64,000 nt of DNA from PRO6 sp035565775 (GTDB lineage Bacteria; Pseudomonadota; Alphaproteobacteria; Rhizobiales; Xanthobacteraceae): NCBI GenBank assembly GCA_035565775.1, contig DATMRW010000023.1:248001-312000 (forward strand). The letters run 5' to 3'. Position 1 is the first letter of the stretch; each line of letters opens with the position of its first letter. The notes beneath the pieces were generated by a model. The model had not been told where the DNA came from, ran no database searches, and worked only from the letters and a program-made list of their open reading frames with translations. Shown piece by piece: positions 52,625-61,557 of the stretch. A program made the translations under genes and the position numbers.

Positions 52625-53689
52625 ATGTCCTTCGCTCTTCCCAAACGATCCGAAATCCTTTCCACCCTCGAGACGCTGCTGATCGGCGCGGCCGGCGGCC
52701 TGTTGTTCGCGGCCGTTCATCTGCCCGGCGGGCTGATCTCCGGCGCGATGATCGCGGTAGCGATCTCTGCGATCGCCGGCCGGCCGCTGCGTCTGCCGCC
52801 GCTCGTCGCGCAGACGATTTTGGTGGCGCTCGGCATTTCCATCGGCTCGATGGTGTCGAAGGAGCTGCTGGCCAATGTCAGCGCCTATCCGATGACCATT
52901 GCGCTGCTGACGCTCGCGACGTTCTGCGCGACGTTCGGCAGCAGCATCTATCTGCAGCGCGCGCACGGTTGGGACCGGACTTCGGCCTTCCTCGCCGGCA
53001 GTCCCGGCGCGCTGTCGCAGATCTTGATGATCGCGCATGACAGAAACGCCAACGTTCCGGCCATTGCCGTCGTGCAGACGATGCGGATCATCATTCTCGC
53101 CGCAGGGCTGCCGATCGTGCTCGCGCTCGGCGGCCTGTCGCCCAAGAGCGCGGTGCCGATCGCGATCGCGCCTGCAGGACCTTCCGCGCTGCTGGCGCTG
53201 ACGGCCGCCGCGATCGCAACCGCATGGCTGCTGAAGCTGGTCAATTTTCCCGCGAGCTGGATGTTCGGCGCGATGCTGGCCTCGAGCGTGCTGCACGGCA
53301 CCGGCTGGATCGAGGGCGGGCTGCCGGAATGGGGGCGGGCGGCGGCGCTGATCGGCATCGGCGCCTTGATCGGCACCCGATTCGCCAGAATTTCCGGCCG
53401 CACCATTCTTGGCTATCTCGCCGCCGCGCTCGGCTCGTTCGTCGTCGCGCTGGCGGTGTCGATCGCGTTTGTCGGGGTGGTGATCCTGCTGACGCCGGTC
53501 CGGTTCAGCGATGCGATGGTCGCCTTCGCGCCCGGGGCGATGGACGCCATGCTGGCGCTGGCGCTGACCTTGAATATCGATCCGGTCTTCGTCGGCGCGC
53601 ATCATCTTGCGCGCTTCATCTATGTTTCGGTGGCGACGCCGGGGATCGTGCAGTTCTTCGGGCGGCCCCAGCAGGATTCCGACGACTAG
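52625..53689 (+). CDS. AbrB-family membrane protein
   Basis: 354 residues, about ten hydrophobic helices with an internal repeat: two similar halves, each with a G-x-x-x-G-A-M / G-A-M-L helix (S-G-A-M-I-A, F-G-A-M-L-A). This is the family annotated as AbrB or putative ammonia monooxygenase (PF05145), which are now seen as transport-like membrane proteins; the names are historical. Substrate unknown. Convergent with dsbB by 7 bp. Confidence 0.88.
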   Translation: MSFALPKRSEILSTLETLLIGAAGGLLFAAVHLPGGLISGAMIAVAISAIAGRPLRLPPLVAQTILVALGISIGSMVSKELLANVSAYPMTIALLTLATFCATFGSSIYLQRAHGWDRTSAFLAGSPGALSQILMIAHDRNANVPAIAVVQTMRIIILAAGLPIVLALGGLSPKSAVPIAIAPAGPSALLALTAAAIATAWLLKLVNFPASWMFGAMLASSVLHGTGWIEGGLPEWGRAAALIGIGALIGTRFARISGRTILGYLAAALGSFVVALAVSIAFVGVVILLTPVRFSDAMVAFAPGAMDAMLALALTLNIDPVFVGAHHLARFIYVSVATPGIVQFFGRPQQDSDD

Positions 53690-53696
53690 CGCGACG

Positions 53697-54218
53697 TCAG
53701 CGCGGCGCGGCGAGGCGGCGCGCGCCCCACAGGCCGATCAGCGTCATCGCCAGCGAAATCAGCACGTTGTAGCCGGCGAGCGACAGGCCGAGAAACCGCC
53801 ACTGCACCGCATCACACCGCACCCCCTTTTCAGCATCGAGCCGGTCGAGCAGGCTGGCCGCCGAGCCGAAATCGACCGCCGTGCCTGAACAGCTTGCCGG
53901 CCCCGGCCACCAGCCCCATTCGATGCCGGCGTGATAGGCGCCGAGGCCGGCGTTGATGGCCATCGCCAGGGCGATGACGAGGAGGCCGCCGATCAGGACG
54001 CCGCGCGGGGCCTTTCGCGCTGCGGCGAAGGCGAGCAGCAGGGCGAGCGGGATCGCCAGATAGTAGGCGTAGCGCTGCTCAAGGCATAACGGGCACGGCT
54101 TGATGTCCAGGACCAGCTCGAAGAACCACGCGCCGGCGATGGTGGCGGCGCCGATGGTGGCGATGGTCATTGCCGCAAGGGCGCCGGGAATGGCTTGATT
54201 CTGGGCTGCGGATGTCAC
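53697..54218 (-). CDS. dsbB: Disulfide bond formation protein DsbB
   Basis: 173 residues, four hydrophobic helices. Cys42-P-L-Cys45 between helices 1 and 2, and a second cysteine pair (P-A-S-C-S-G and V-R-C-D) in the large periplasmic loop, as required to reoxidise DsbA and pass electrons to quinone. The loop between the second pair is long and atypical for E. coli-like DsbB but common in alphaproteobacteria. Confidence 0.93.
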   Translation of the reverse strand: MTSAAQNQAIPGALAAMTIATIGAATIAGAWFFELVLDIKPCPLCLEQRYAYYLAIPLALLLAFAAARKAPRGVLIGGLLVIALAMAINAGLGAYHAGIEWGWWPGPASCSGTAVDFGSAASLLDRLDAEKGVRCDAVQWRFLGLSLAGYNVLISLAMTLIGLWGARRLAAPR

Positions 54219-54329
54219 TTGGCGCCTTTCATGCGGAAATTGAGCCTCGACCGGCCTCGTAACCGGGCCGCCGGCCGCTGTCGAGTGAACTTTCTTTCAC
54301 AAAGAATTGCAGAACGGCCATGTCGCGGG

Positions 54330-54357
54330 TTGACCGGCGAAAGTGCATCGCTATGAT
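54330..54357 (+). promoter_or_regulatory. Housekeeping promoter of tRNA-Leu
   Basis: TTGACC (54330-54335), 16 bases, TATGAT (54352-54357). A close sigma-70-like match 40 bp before the tRNA 5' end. Confidence 0.75.
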
Positions 54358-54396
54358 CCGCCGCGCTTCACGACCCGCAGATGCGGTGGTCGGGAT

Positions 54397-54481
54397 GCCC
54401 CTGTGGCGGAATTGGTAGACGCGCTCGACTCAAAATCGAGTTCCGCAAGGAGTGCTGGTTCGATTCCGGCCAGGGGCACCA
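54397..54481 (+). tRNA. tRNA-Leu (anticodon CAA)
   Basis: 85 bases. Acceptor GCCCCTG pairs with CAGGGGC. The anticodon stem CTCGA/TCGAG encloses CTCAAAA, placing CAA at positions 34-36, reading UUG. A long variable arm is present (class II). The T-arm GGTTCGATTCC is clear, and CCA is encoded at 54479-54481. Confidence 0.96.
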
Positions 54482-54603
54482 TTCTCAATCTCAATCATCT
54501 GAGAAGTCTTGGTTTTTCGTTGCGCCGGGCGTTTTGCGCCTGCAGATACGCGCGGCCGCAGTTCGGCCCCGAAGCTGCAGGCTCCGTGCTGGAGCGCAGG
54601 CTC

Positions 54604-55743
54604 TTACTTGCCCGCGCTGCGCAGCACCGCGCGCATGCCGGCGCGGTCGGTGATCGTTTCGTTCGTGACCTTCCGGAGCTGCTGGCTGTCGATCAGGATG
54701 CGGCGCGAGGGCTGGGCGAACTGCAGGCCGTTGTCCTCGAACCAGCGCGCGATGCTGAGCAGGATGCGCTGATGCACATCCATGTAGACGTTGTATTCGG
54801 GGCTGAGCACGAAATAGACGATCTCGAAGCGCGGCCCGAGGTCGGTGAGTTCGGCAAGATGGGCGCGGTCGAAGCGCGTGCGCTCAAGCCCGGTGATCAC
54901 CGACTTGAGGTAGGACGGCAGTTCTTCCAGTTTGTCGATCGGCGCGCCGTATTCGCAGACGATGCTGAAGGCGATGCGGCGTTCCTCCATGCGCTTGAAG
55001 TTGCGCAGCCGCGTGGCCAACAGGGCATCGTTGGAGACCGAGATCTGCTCGCCGGAGAGCGAGCGCACGCGCGTCGTCTTCAGGCCGATGCGCTCGACGG
55101 TGCCGGGCTGATTGTCGAACACGATGAAGTCGCCGATAACGAAGGGCTTGTCCAGAATGATGGCGAGCGAGGCGAACAGGTCTTTCAGCACGCTTTGCAG
55201 CGCAAAGGCGACCGCGATGCCGCCGACGCCGAGACCGGCGACGAGACCGGTGATGTCGATGCCGAAGTTGCTCAGCCCCATCAGTAGGATCGCGGACCAC
55301 ACGATCGTCAGGCAGGAAATGCGGATGATCTGGGCGGCGCTGGTGGAGGCGGGGTCGCGCTTGCGCGTGTCCTGCAGGTAGCTGTCGATCCACATGCTGG
55401 CGAGATTGCTCGCCCAGACGCCGACCTGCACGAGAACAGCGACCAGCACGACACCGGAGACGATCCGGTCGAACTGGTGTGGCAGGATCAACAGCTGCTT
55501 GGCGAGGCCGAGCGCGACGGCGAGGATGAAGAAGCGGTGCGTGCTGCGCAGGAGCGCGCTCAAAATGCCGATCACCTGCTGCGAACGCGCATCGCCCGTC
55601 TGCACCAGCCGCTCGGCGATGATCTTGCGGATCTTGTTGGCAAGAATGAAGGCGGCAAGGAAGGCGACCAGCGCCAGCGCCCATGCGGCGATGTGATTGC
55701 CGAAAATGAAGCCGGTCTGAATGAAGTAGTCCATCTCCTGCAC
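54604..55743 (-). CDS. Small-conductance mechanosensitive channel (MscS family)
   Basis: 379 residues from a GTG at 55743, with AAGGA seven bases upstream; an ATG at 55734 is the alternative. About five membrane helices, then the pore and beta domain: G-L-G-V-G-G-I-A-V-A-F-A-L-Q around residue 195, and the D-L-F-A-S-L-A-I-I-L-D and P-F-V-I-G-D-F-I segments of MscS. The C-terminal cytosolic vestibule ends near 365. Hypoosmotic release valve by family. Expressed alone. Confidence 0.93.
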   Translation of the reverse strand: MQEMDYFIQTGFIFGNHIAAWALALVAFLAAFILANKIRKIIAERLVQTGDARSQQVIGILSALLRSTHRFFILAVALGLAKQLLILPHQFDRIVSGVVLVAVLVQVGVWASNLASMWIDSYLQDTRKRDPASTSAAQIIRISCLTIVWSAILLMGLSNFGIDITGLVAGLGVGGIAVAFALQSVLKDLFASLAIILDKPFVIGDFIVFDNQPGTVERIGLKTTRVRSLSGEQISVSNDALLATRLRNFKRMEERRIAFSIVCEYGAPIDKLEELPSYLKSVITGLERTRFDRAHLAELTDLGPRFEIVYFVLSPEYNVYMDVHQRILLSIARWFEDNGLQFAQPSRRILIDSQQLRKVTNETITDRAGMRAVLRSAGK

Positions 55744-55924
55744 GGTGCGGTCCTTCGTGGTTCGGGATTGGTCAGGGCGGCGACACGCCCGCGTCAGGCT
55801 GGTGCCAGCGTCGGCACAAGTCGGAGAAGATCGGAGCGACAGCACAATGGGAATCAGGCCGTGTCCAGCGAGTCAACCTTGCGGCGCCGATGCGGCAAGC
55901 ATGTGGCGGCGGATTGCGGCGCGG

Positions 55925-56710
55925 TCAGTCGCGGCGGAAGATGATCGAGGCGAGCCAGCCGGTCGTCAGCGCCATCATCACGGTCGCAAGGCCATAGAGG
56001 ATGCCGTGCTGGCGCGCCGAGCTTGCGACGAATTGCTCGAAGCCGACCTTGACGATCTCGAATGCGGTTTGCGCGCGGGTCACCAAGATGCCCTTGGAGA
56101 ACAGCTTGATGTCGATCTCGTAGGTCCCGATCGGCACCACGGCGGGAAGCGGAATCGTGGCGCGGAAAAGCGTCGGCGTCAGGAACGTTACGGCGGTGTC
56201 GGCCTGGCGATAGAGGCCGCGCTCGGTCTGGCGGCGCACGAAAGCCTGCCGGAACGGATCGCTCGCGACGACGTCGGCGTAATCGCCGCCGACGCGCTGC
56301 ATCAGCAGCACGTTGTCGATGCCGAGCTGGAAGCGGCGCTGGATGTCCGGCGTGGCGACGGCCGCGAGTGGCCGGTTGGCGAGCACCGCGAGATAGGACG
56401 GCACGTTGAGGAATTCGCGCGAGTCGGTGTTCAGCCAGATGCCGAAGCGGCGCTCCTTGCGGTGCGCGACCATGTCGGCCCGCGGCCCGCTGACAGTCAC
56501 CACGATGTCGTAGCTAGTGCGGTCGGGCGGCGTTTCGGCGTCGCGCTCGATCGAGCCGAACAGCACCAGCTCCTCGCCGGTGTAGTTCGACGTGACGGTC
56601 ACGCGATGGTTGGAGACCGATACGATGATGCGCTCGGCCTGCGCCGGCGGGCTGCTAACGGCCATGAGCAGCGCCGTTGCCATGATCAGAAAGAGCGGGC
56701 GCAGCCTCAT
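55925..56710 (-). CDS. TIGR02186 family exported membrane-anchored protein
   Basis: 261 residues. Signal peptide 1-25, periplasmic beta-rich domain (S-V-S-N-H-R-V-T-V-T, F-G-I-W-L-N-T-D-S-R-E-F near 95-105), and one C-terminal membrane helix (about 235-255). Matches TIGR02186, a family always linked to a TauE/SafE permease. The ATG overlaps the tauE stop by 4 bp, which supports a two-component membrane unit. Function unknown. Confidence 0.9.
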   Translation of the reverse strand: MRLRPLFLIMATALLMAVSSPPAQAERIIVSVSNHRVTVTSNYTGEELVLFGSIERDAETPPDRTSYDIVVTVSGPRADMVAHRKERRFGIWLNTDSREFLNVPSYLAVLANRPLAAVATPDIQRRFQLGIDNVLLMQRVGGDYADVVASDPFRQAFVRRQTERGLYRQADTAVTFLTPTLFRATIPLPAVVPIGTYEIDIKLFSKGILVTRAQTAFEIVKVGFEQFVASSARQHGILYGLATVMMALTTGWLASIIFRRD

Positions 56711-57633
56711 CCCACCGTCTCCTCATAGCGAACCGTATAGAGATCGGCGGGTTTGATCACCAGCTCGACGGCAAAGCGGATGCCGACCGAAAGGATCAGC
56801 AGGCCGAGCAGGAGGCGCAGGTTTTCGCTCTTGAGGTTTTGCCCGGCACGCGCGCCGAATTGCGCGCCGATTACGCCGCCGACCATCAGCACGAGCGCGA
56901 GCACCGCGTCGACGAGATGGTTGGTTGCGGAGTGCAGCAGGGTTGCGATGATCATGGTGATCAGAGTCAGCATCATCGAGGTGCCGATCACGGTGCCGGT
57001 CGGCACGCGCAGCCAGTAGATCAGGATCGGGACCAGCAGGAAGCCGCCGCCGACGCCCATGATCGCGCCCACGAAGCCGATCAGCGCGCCGACGCCGATC
57101 ACCGGAATGACCGAGAGATAGATCTTCGAGCGCTTGAAGCGCATCTTGATCGGCAGACCGTGGACCCAGCTATGGCTGCCGGAGCGGCGCGCCAAGACTT
57201 GCTTGCCGCTCCGTGCGCGCAGCACGGTGGTGATGCCTTCCCAAAGCATCAGGCCGCCGACTGCACCGAGCATCACGACGTAGGACAGCGCGATGATCAG
57301 GTCGAGCTGGCCGAGCTGGCGCAGGAGCGTGAACAGCCACACGCCGAGGCCTGTTCCGGCGATCGCTCCGATCAGGAGCATCCCCGCCAGCGCAGGGTCG
57401 ACGGCACGCTTACGCCAGTAGGAGAGCGCGCCGGAAAAGGATGAAGCGGCAATATGCGTCGTCACCGACGCAACCGCGACCGCGGGGCTGATGCCGATGA
57501 AGATCAGCAGCGGCGTGAGCAGAAAGCCGCCGCCAATGCCGAACATGCCCGAGACGAAACCGACCGCGATGCCCATCGCGAGAAGGAGGAACATGTTGAC
57601 CGGTATTTCGGCGATCGGCAGATAAATTTGCAC
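56707..57633 (-). CDS. TauE/SafE family sulfite exporter-like permease
   Basis: 308 residues from a GTG at 57633, matching the usual start M-Q-I-Y-L-P-I-A-E of relatives; an ATG at 57720 would add 29 polar residues. About eight hydrophobic helices in two repeats, each with a G-x-x-x-G-M-F-G-I-G-G-G-F / G-A-I-M-G-V-G-G-G-F motif, the TauE/SafE hallmark. Candidate ligands include sulfite, sulfonate and organic anions. It pairs with the TIGR02186 gene. Confidence 0.92.
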   Translation of the reverse strand: MQIYLPIAEIPVNMFLLLAMGIAVGFVSGMFGIGGGFLLTPLLIFIGISPAVAVASVTTHIAASSFSGALSYWRKRAVDPALAGMLLIGAIAGTGLGVWLFTLLRQLGQLDLIIALSYVVMLGAVGGLMLWEGITTVLRARSGKQVLARRSGSHSWVHGLPIKMRFKRSKIYLSVIPVIGVGALIGFVGAIMGVGGGFLLVPILIYWLRVPTGTVIGTSMMLTLITMIIATLLHSATNHLVDAVLALVLMVGGVIGAQFGARAGQNLKSENLRLLLGLLILSVGIRFAVELVIKPADLYTVRYEETVG

Positions 57634-57911
57634 GCGGTCACACTTCGGTTGGCCCGTCGCCAGTTCCTCGAGGCGCGTCTCCAGAAGGCGAGCCCGGATC
57701 TGCGCCGGACGATTGGTCATCGTGACAACGCTTCCGCTTTGTCACGGTGACTGTGTCATTTGAAGGACAGCCGCGCGCACGGTTCCCCGGTCACGCGATC
57801 AGGCCCGTTCCCGGATGAGGATCGAGCCTCTCGTGCATAGCCGAAAATTGCGAGGGGAGGGTTAAGAAGTGTGCGGCTCAGCAGCCGGATCGCAGCCGCG
57901 TTCCGCCGCGA

Positions 57912-60900
57912 TCAGCGCGCGGGCCGCTGCAACGCCGCCGTCCGCGATCCGCGCCGGGCATCCTGCGCCGCGTTCCAGCCGCCCTCCGGCACGAATACGT
58001 TGACGGCGTCGTCGGGCTGGCGGATCACCTGAAAGGTCTGGACCGCGAGCTTGGCGGCGGCGAGCGACTGCGGATCAAGGCGCTTGGCGATCTCGTCGCG
58101 CTTCTGCCCGGCGTCGAAATCGCCCTGCGCGGCGGCGAGGCTGAACCACTTGTACGATTCTGGCAGGTTCTGGTCGACGCCAATGCCGCGGGCATAGAGG
58201 ATGCCGAGGTTGTACTGGCTGTCGGCGATGCCGCGCTCGGCCGCCTTGTGGAACCACTTGGCCGCGCTCTTGTAGTTCGCGCCGTTGCCGCCGCCGTCGG
58301 CATCGAGCACCGCGAGATTGTGCATCGCCTTGGCGTTGCCGCGCTCGGCAGCGCGGGTGTAGTAGTCGCGCGCGGTCTCGAGGTTCTTCTTAACGCCGAG
58401 GCCCTTTTCGTAGAGCGTGCCGAGGCGGAAGATCGCCGGCACGATGCCGCCTTGCGCGGCGCGCTCGTACCACTTGGCGGCTTCCTCATAGCTGCCGGCG
58501 ACGCCGGTGCCTTCGGCATAGCGCACGGCGATTTCATAGGCCGCGGCCGGATCGCCATGCAGCGCGGCGTTCCGCAGCTTCTGACTGCCGATCGCTTCCG
58601 GCAGGATTTCCGACGCCGGTATTTTGAGCGAGGCGGCGGGCCGGGCGAGGGGGCTGGCCGCCGGCGCTTCCGGAGCCTTGACGCTGCCGGTGATCTCGAC
58701 GCTGTCGATGCCTGACGCGGTTGCGGCAAGGCTCGGCCCGGCCATCGTCTGGCGCTCGAGCGGCGTCGGTGATGTCACCGACGGGGCGGCCGGCGTCGGC
58801 AGCGTCGGCGCGGCGATGCTGGCGGTGGTGCCGCCAGTGTCCTCGTCATCCTCGACCGTATCGAGCATCGAGGTCATCGACGGACCGAGCAGCGGCCCCG
58901 GCGCGACGACCATCGATGCGACCTTGATGGCGGCTATGGTGAGCACGACTGCTCCCGCGCCGATCAGGGCGGTGCGGAGTTTGTGCGAGGCCTTGACCGG
59001 CTCCTGCAGGGCGATCACGCCGACATGGCGCGAGGCTTCCGACATCAGTGCGGCGCGCCGCGATTTGACGGGGGCTTCGCTGGCGGCGGCCTGGGCGGCG
59101 CGGCGGGCTGCGGCGATGAAATTCCTGGTGTTCACTGGCTCGGCTTCGCCCGGCGCGAGGTCGCCGAGCGCACGCTGCGAGGCCGCGATCCGTTCCGACG
59201 GCGTCGCCGCCCGGCTGCCCGGCTCGAGCGGATGATCCGGCGGCAGGCTGGGGTCGATCGGCGGCCGCATCGGATGGGGCCGGTGCAGCAGCGCATTGTC
59301 GTCGCCCGCCTTCATCTCGGCCGGCTTCGTTTCGCCTGTGTTGGGCTCGGAGGCCTGCGACGCCTTCGGATCGGGGGTGTCGTGCAATGTCGGCCGGTTC
59401 GGCTCGGCGCGCGAGCCGCGCGGCGGCTCCGGCGGCGACGGCGGCGGGGTCGCCACCATGGTTGCCGTCACGGGGTTCGGCAAATCGGGGCGCGGTGGCC
59501 ACGCCTGCAGATGGGTGTTTTGCGCAAGACCGGAGGACGCGGCGGAGCTGGTGGCCTGCACGACGCGCAGCTCGCCCTCGATCATGGCGAGGCGATCGAC
59601 GACGTGGCCGAGCGTGGTGTGCACGACCTCCAGAGAATCCTGCATCGCGCGGTCGCGTTCGCCGTAGCTGTGGCGCATGTCGGAGAGATCGCGTTTGATC
59701 GTCTCCATCGCCGACGGCTCGCCCGACGGCGGCGCGGCACTGCGTTGAAGCGCCTCGATGCTCGAGCGCTGCTCCTCGAGATGGGTCAAAATTTCGTTCA
59801 GGCCGTTTTCGACGCGCGACAGGTCGGCCGAAAGGCCGTTCGAGGCTTCCAGCCGCTCGAGCAGCGAGCCGATGCGCTGTTCGAGATGCGCGAACATGTC
59901 GGCGTCGGTTTGCCCGATGCGCAGGTTGTCGATGCGCTCGGCGAGCGCCTGAAGGCCGGCGTCGAAGCTGGCATGGGCCGGCTGCACCCGCGATTCCAGC
60001 GCCGAGGTCGCTTCCGCGATGCGCTGCTCCAGCGCGGCGAAGGCGGTGCCGTTGCCGGTCTCGGTGAGCTGGTCGATGCGCGAGGCGAGCTTGTGGACGT
60101 CGCTGCTCAGGCGCTCCAGCGTTTCCGTCGAGGCGATGTTGGTGACGACCGAGCGCAGCGCCGAGATGGCGTCTTCGAGCTGGTTGACGGTCGAGGGATC
60201 GTCGCTCGCCCGCATGATCGTGTCGATGCGGTTGCCGAGGCTGCGGACCGCCTCGTCGAAACCGGCAAGCTGTTCGGCCGGCGTGAGCACGCGCAGCGAG
60301 TCGCGGATCTCGACGAGCGCCCGCTCGATGCCGGCGAGCGCCGCGGAATCCGCGCCGTTCTGGCGGCCTTCGTCGATGCGGCGCGACAGCTCGCGGATCT
60401 CGCCCTCCAGCGCCTCGATGGCGCGGGCGGGCAGGGCTTCGGTCATCGCCGCGCGGATTTCGGCGAGCTCCTTGCGGAATTGGGCGATCGACTCTTCCAG
60501 ATTGTCCGGCAGCCGCAGGGCGTCGATCTGGCTGGTGATGTGGACGAGCTGGGCGTGGAGCGAGGAAAAATCCGGCTCGGCGGACGCGGGCGCACCCTTC
60601 GGTTCCCCTTTGGGCGCGCGCTGCGGCGGCGTCAGCGTGTTGTAGAGTTCTTTCTGGCGCGCCGCGATCTCGGCAATCGCGGCCTCGAGCGAGAGCGGCG
60701 GTGTACCGGCCGCTTCGCGCTGAGCGGCGCCGGCTGTCTCGGACGGCGCACGGGCCGCGCCTGCGGCGCTATCTTCGAACGGGGCGGACTTGCTTGGTTC
60801 GGTAACGCGGTTCAGGCGGGCGTCCAGCCGCGACATCGCGCCGGCGAGATCCTGACCGGCCTCGTGGCCGCGCGCAGTGTCCTGCTTGCCCTTGCCGGCA

Positions 60901-61004
60901 TCCGGGCCGGTTCCGGTGGTGCGCTGCATCTCTTTGATCTGACGCGCGATTTCATCCAGCCGGGTATGGATATCGGCGACCTCGTGCTTGTCCTGGCTCG
61001 CCAT
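57912..61004 (-). CDS. Large coiled-coil, TM and Sel1-repeat protein (PodJ-like)
   Basis: 1030 residues from the ATG at 61004 (AGGGG 8 bases upstream); an ATG at 61130 lacks a ribosome site. Residues about 1-500 are coiled-coil, rich in Glu/Ala/Arg with repeated L-x-x-R-I-D and L-E-x-x-I segments. A Pro/Ala-rich linker follows, then one membrane helix near 690-710 (I-G-A-G-A-V-V-L-T-I-A-A), a disordered Thr/Pro-rich stretch, and four Sel1-like repeats at about 830-980 (A-A-K-W-Y-E-R-A-A-Q-G-G and copies). This order is that of PodJ, a polar organiser in Caulobacter and Agrobacterium. Assignment is by architecture; function is not proven. Confidence 0.85.
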   Translation of the reverse strand: MASQDKHEVADIHTRLDEIARQIKEMQRTTGTGPDAGKGKQDTARGHEAGQDLAGAMSRLDARLNRVTEPSKSAPFEDSAAGAARAPSETAGAAQREAAGTPPLSLEAAIAEIAARQKELYNTLTPPQRAPKGEPKGAPASAEPDFSSLHAQLVHITSQIDALRLPDNLEESIAQFRKELAEIRAAMTEALPARAIEALEGEIRELSRRIDEGRQNGADSAALAGIERALVEIRDSLRVLTPAEQLAGFDEAVRSLGNRIDTIMRASDDPSTVNQLEDAISALRSVVTNIASTETLERLSSDVHKLASRIDQLTETGNGTAFAALEQRIAEATSALESRVQPAHASFDAGLQALAERIDNLRIGQTDADMFAHLEQRIGSLLERLEASNGLSADLSRVENGLNEILTHLEEQRSSIEALQRSAAPPSGEPSAMETIKRDLSDMRHSYGERDRAMQDSLEVVHTTLGHVVDRLAMIEGELRVVQATSSAASSGLAQNTHLQAWPPRPDLPNPVTATMVATPPPSPPEPPRGSRAEPNRPTLHDTPDPKASQASEPNTGETKPAEMKAGDDNALLHRPHPMRPPIDPSLPPDHPLEPGSRAATPSERIAASQRALGDLAPGEAEPVNTRNFIAAARRAAQAAASEAPVKSRRAALMSEASRHVGVIALQEPVKASHKLRTALIGAGAVVLTIAAIKVASMVVAPGPLLGPSMTSMLDTVEDDEDTGGTTASIAAPTLPTPAAPSVTSPTPLERQTMAGPSLAATASGIDSVEITGSVKAPEAPAASPLARPAASLKIPASEILPEAIGSQKLRNAALHGDPAAAYEIAVRYAEGTGVAGSYEEAAKWYERAAQGGIVPAIFRLGTLYEKGLGVKKNLETARDYYTRAAERGNAKAMHNLAVLDADGGGNGANYKSAAKWFHKAAERGIADSQYNLGILYARGIGVDQNLPESYKWFSLAAAQGDFDAGQKRDEIAKRLDPQSLAAAKLAVQTFQVIRQPDDAVNVFVPEGGWNAAQDARRGSRTAALQRPAR

Positions 61005-61557
61005 CGAGATATCCCCTGCGGAGTTTTGCCCCAGGTCGGCGGCCTGCTCGGCTGCCGCCGCGGCGACGCGGTTAGACTTGCGGATCCCGGCCGCAGAATT
61101 GTCGACATGTCTGAAGACACGGGAAAACATGCTGGGGATCCGGTATCCAAATATGGTGTCGGTCGGCAGCTTCGCGACGCCCGCCGACCGTCCAACAGGA
61201 CAAACGAATCCAGCGCTCGCGACTTACCGTCGTGCCGACTTTTTCCGGTTACGGTAAACAACCGGTTAAGGCCTGCGCGGAATGGTCAATAAATCGCTAA
61301 AATGATGCGCTGCACCGCAGCCGGAGGCCCGTTTCGGGCGCGAAACGGTATGCCGATGGCTGGCCGCTCGCTGCCGGCCATCGCGTGAGCCTGCGCCATC
61401 GAGGGGGCTTGCGCGAAACGGTTTTTGCGTTGCAAAATCTTCCCAAAATTGCACCGCGGGGGAGGGGAAAATCAGATAGGATTGGCCCAAACCGCAGGTT
61501 CAGTCCCTTCTCTGATCGGCATGCCGAACGGGTCATGCCGAAGCCAAAGGAAATGAG
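61005..61557. other. 553-bp gene-free region between divergent genes
   Basis: Promoter region for the PodJ-like gene (minus) and the acyl-CoA dehydrogenase gene (plus). The frames within are open but lack ribosome sites and homology. An A/T-rich stretch at about 61418-61455 precedes the dehydrogenase and may hold its promoter; no exact boxes are called. Confidence 0.5.

Noticed and set aside
58983..61292. A 769-codon plus-strand frame over the PodJ-like gene
   Set aside because: Antisense to a gene with coiled-coil and Sel1 repeats; no motif or ribosome site.
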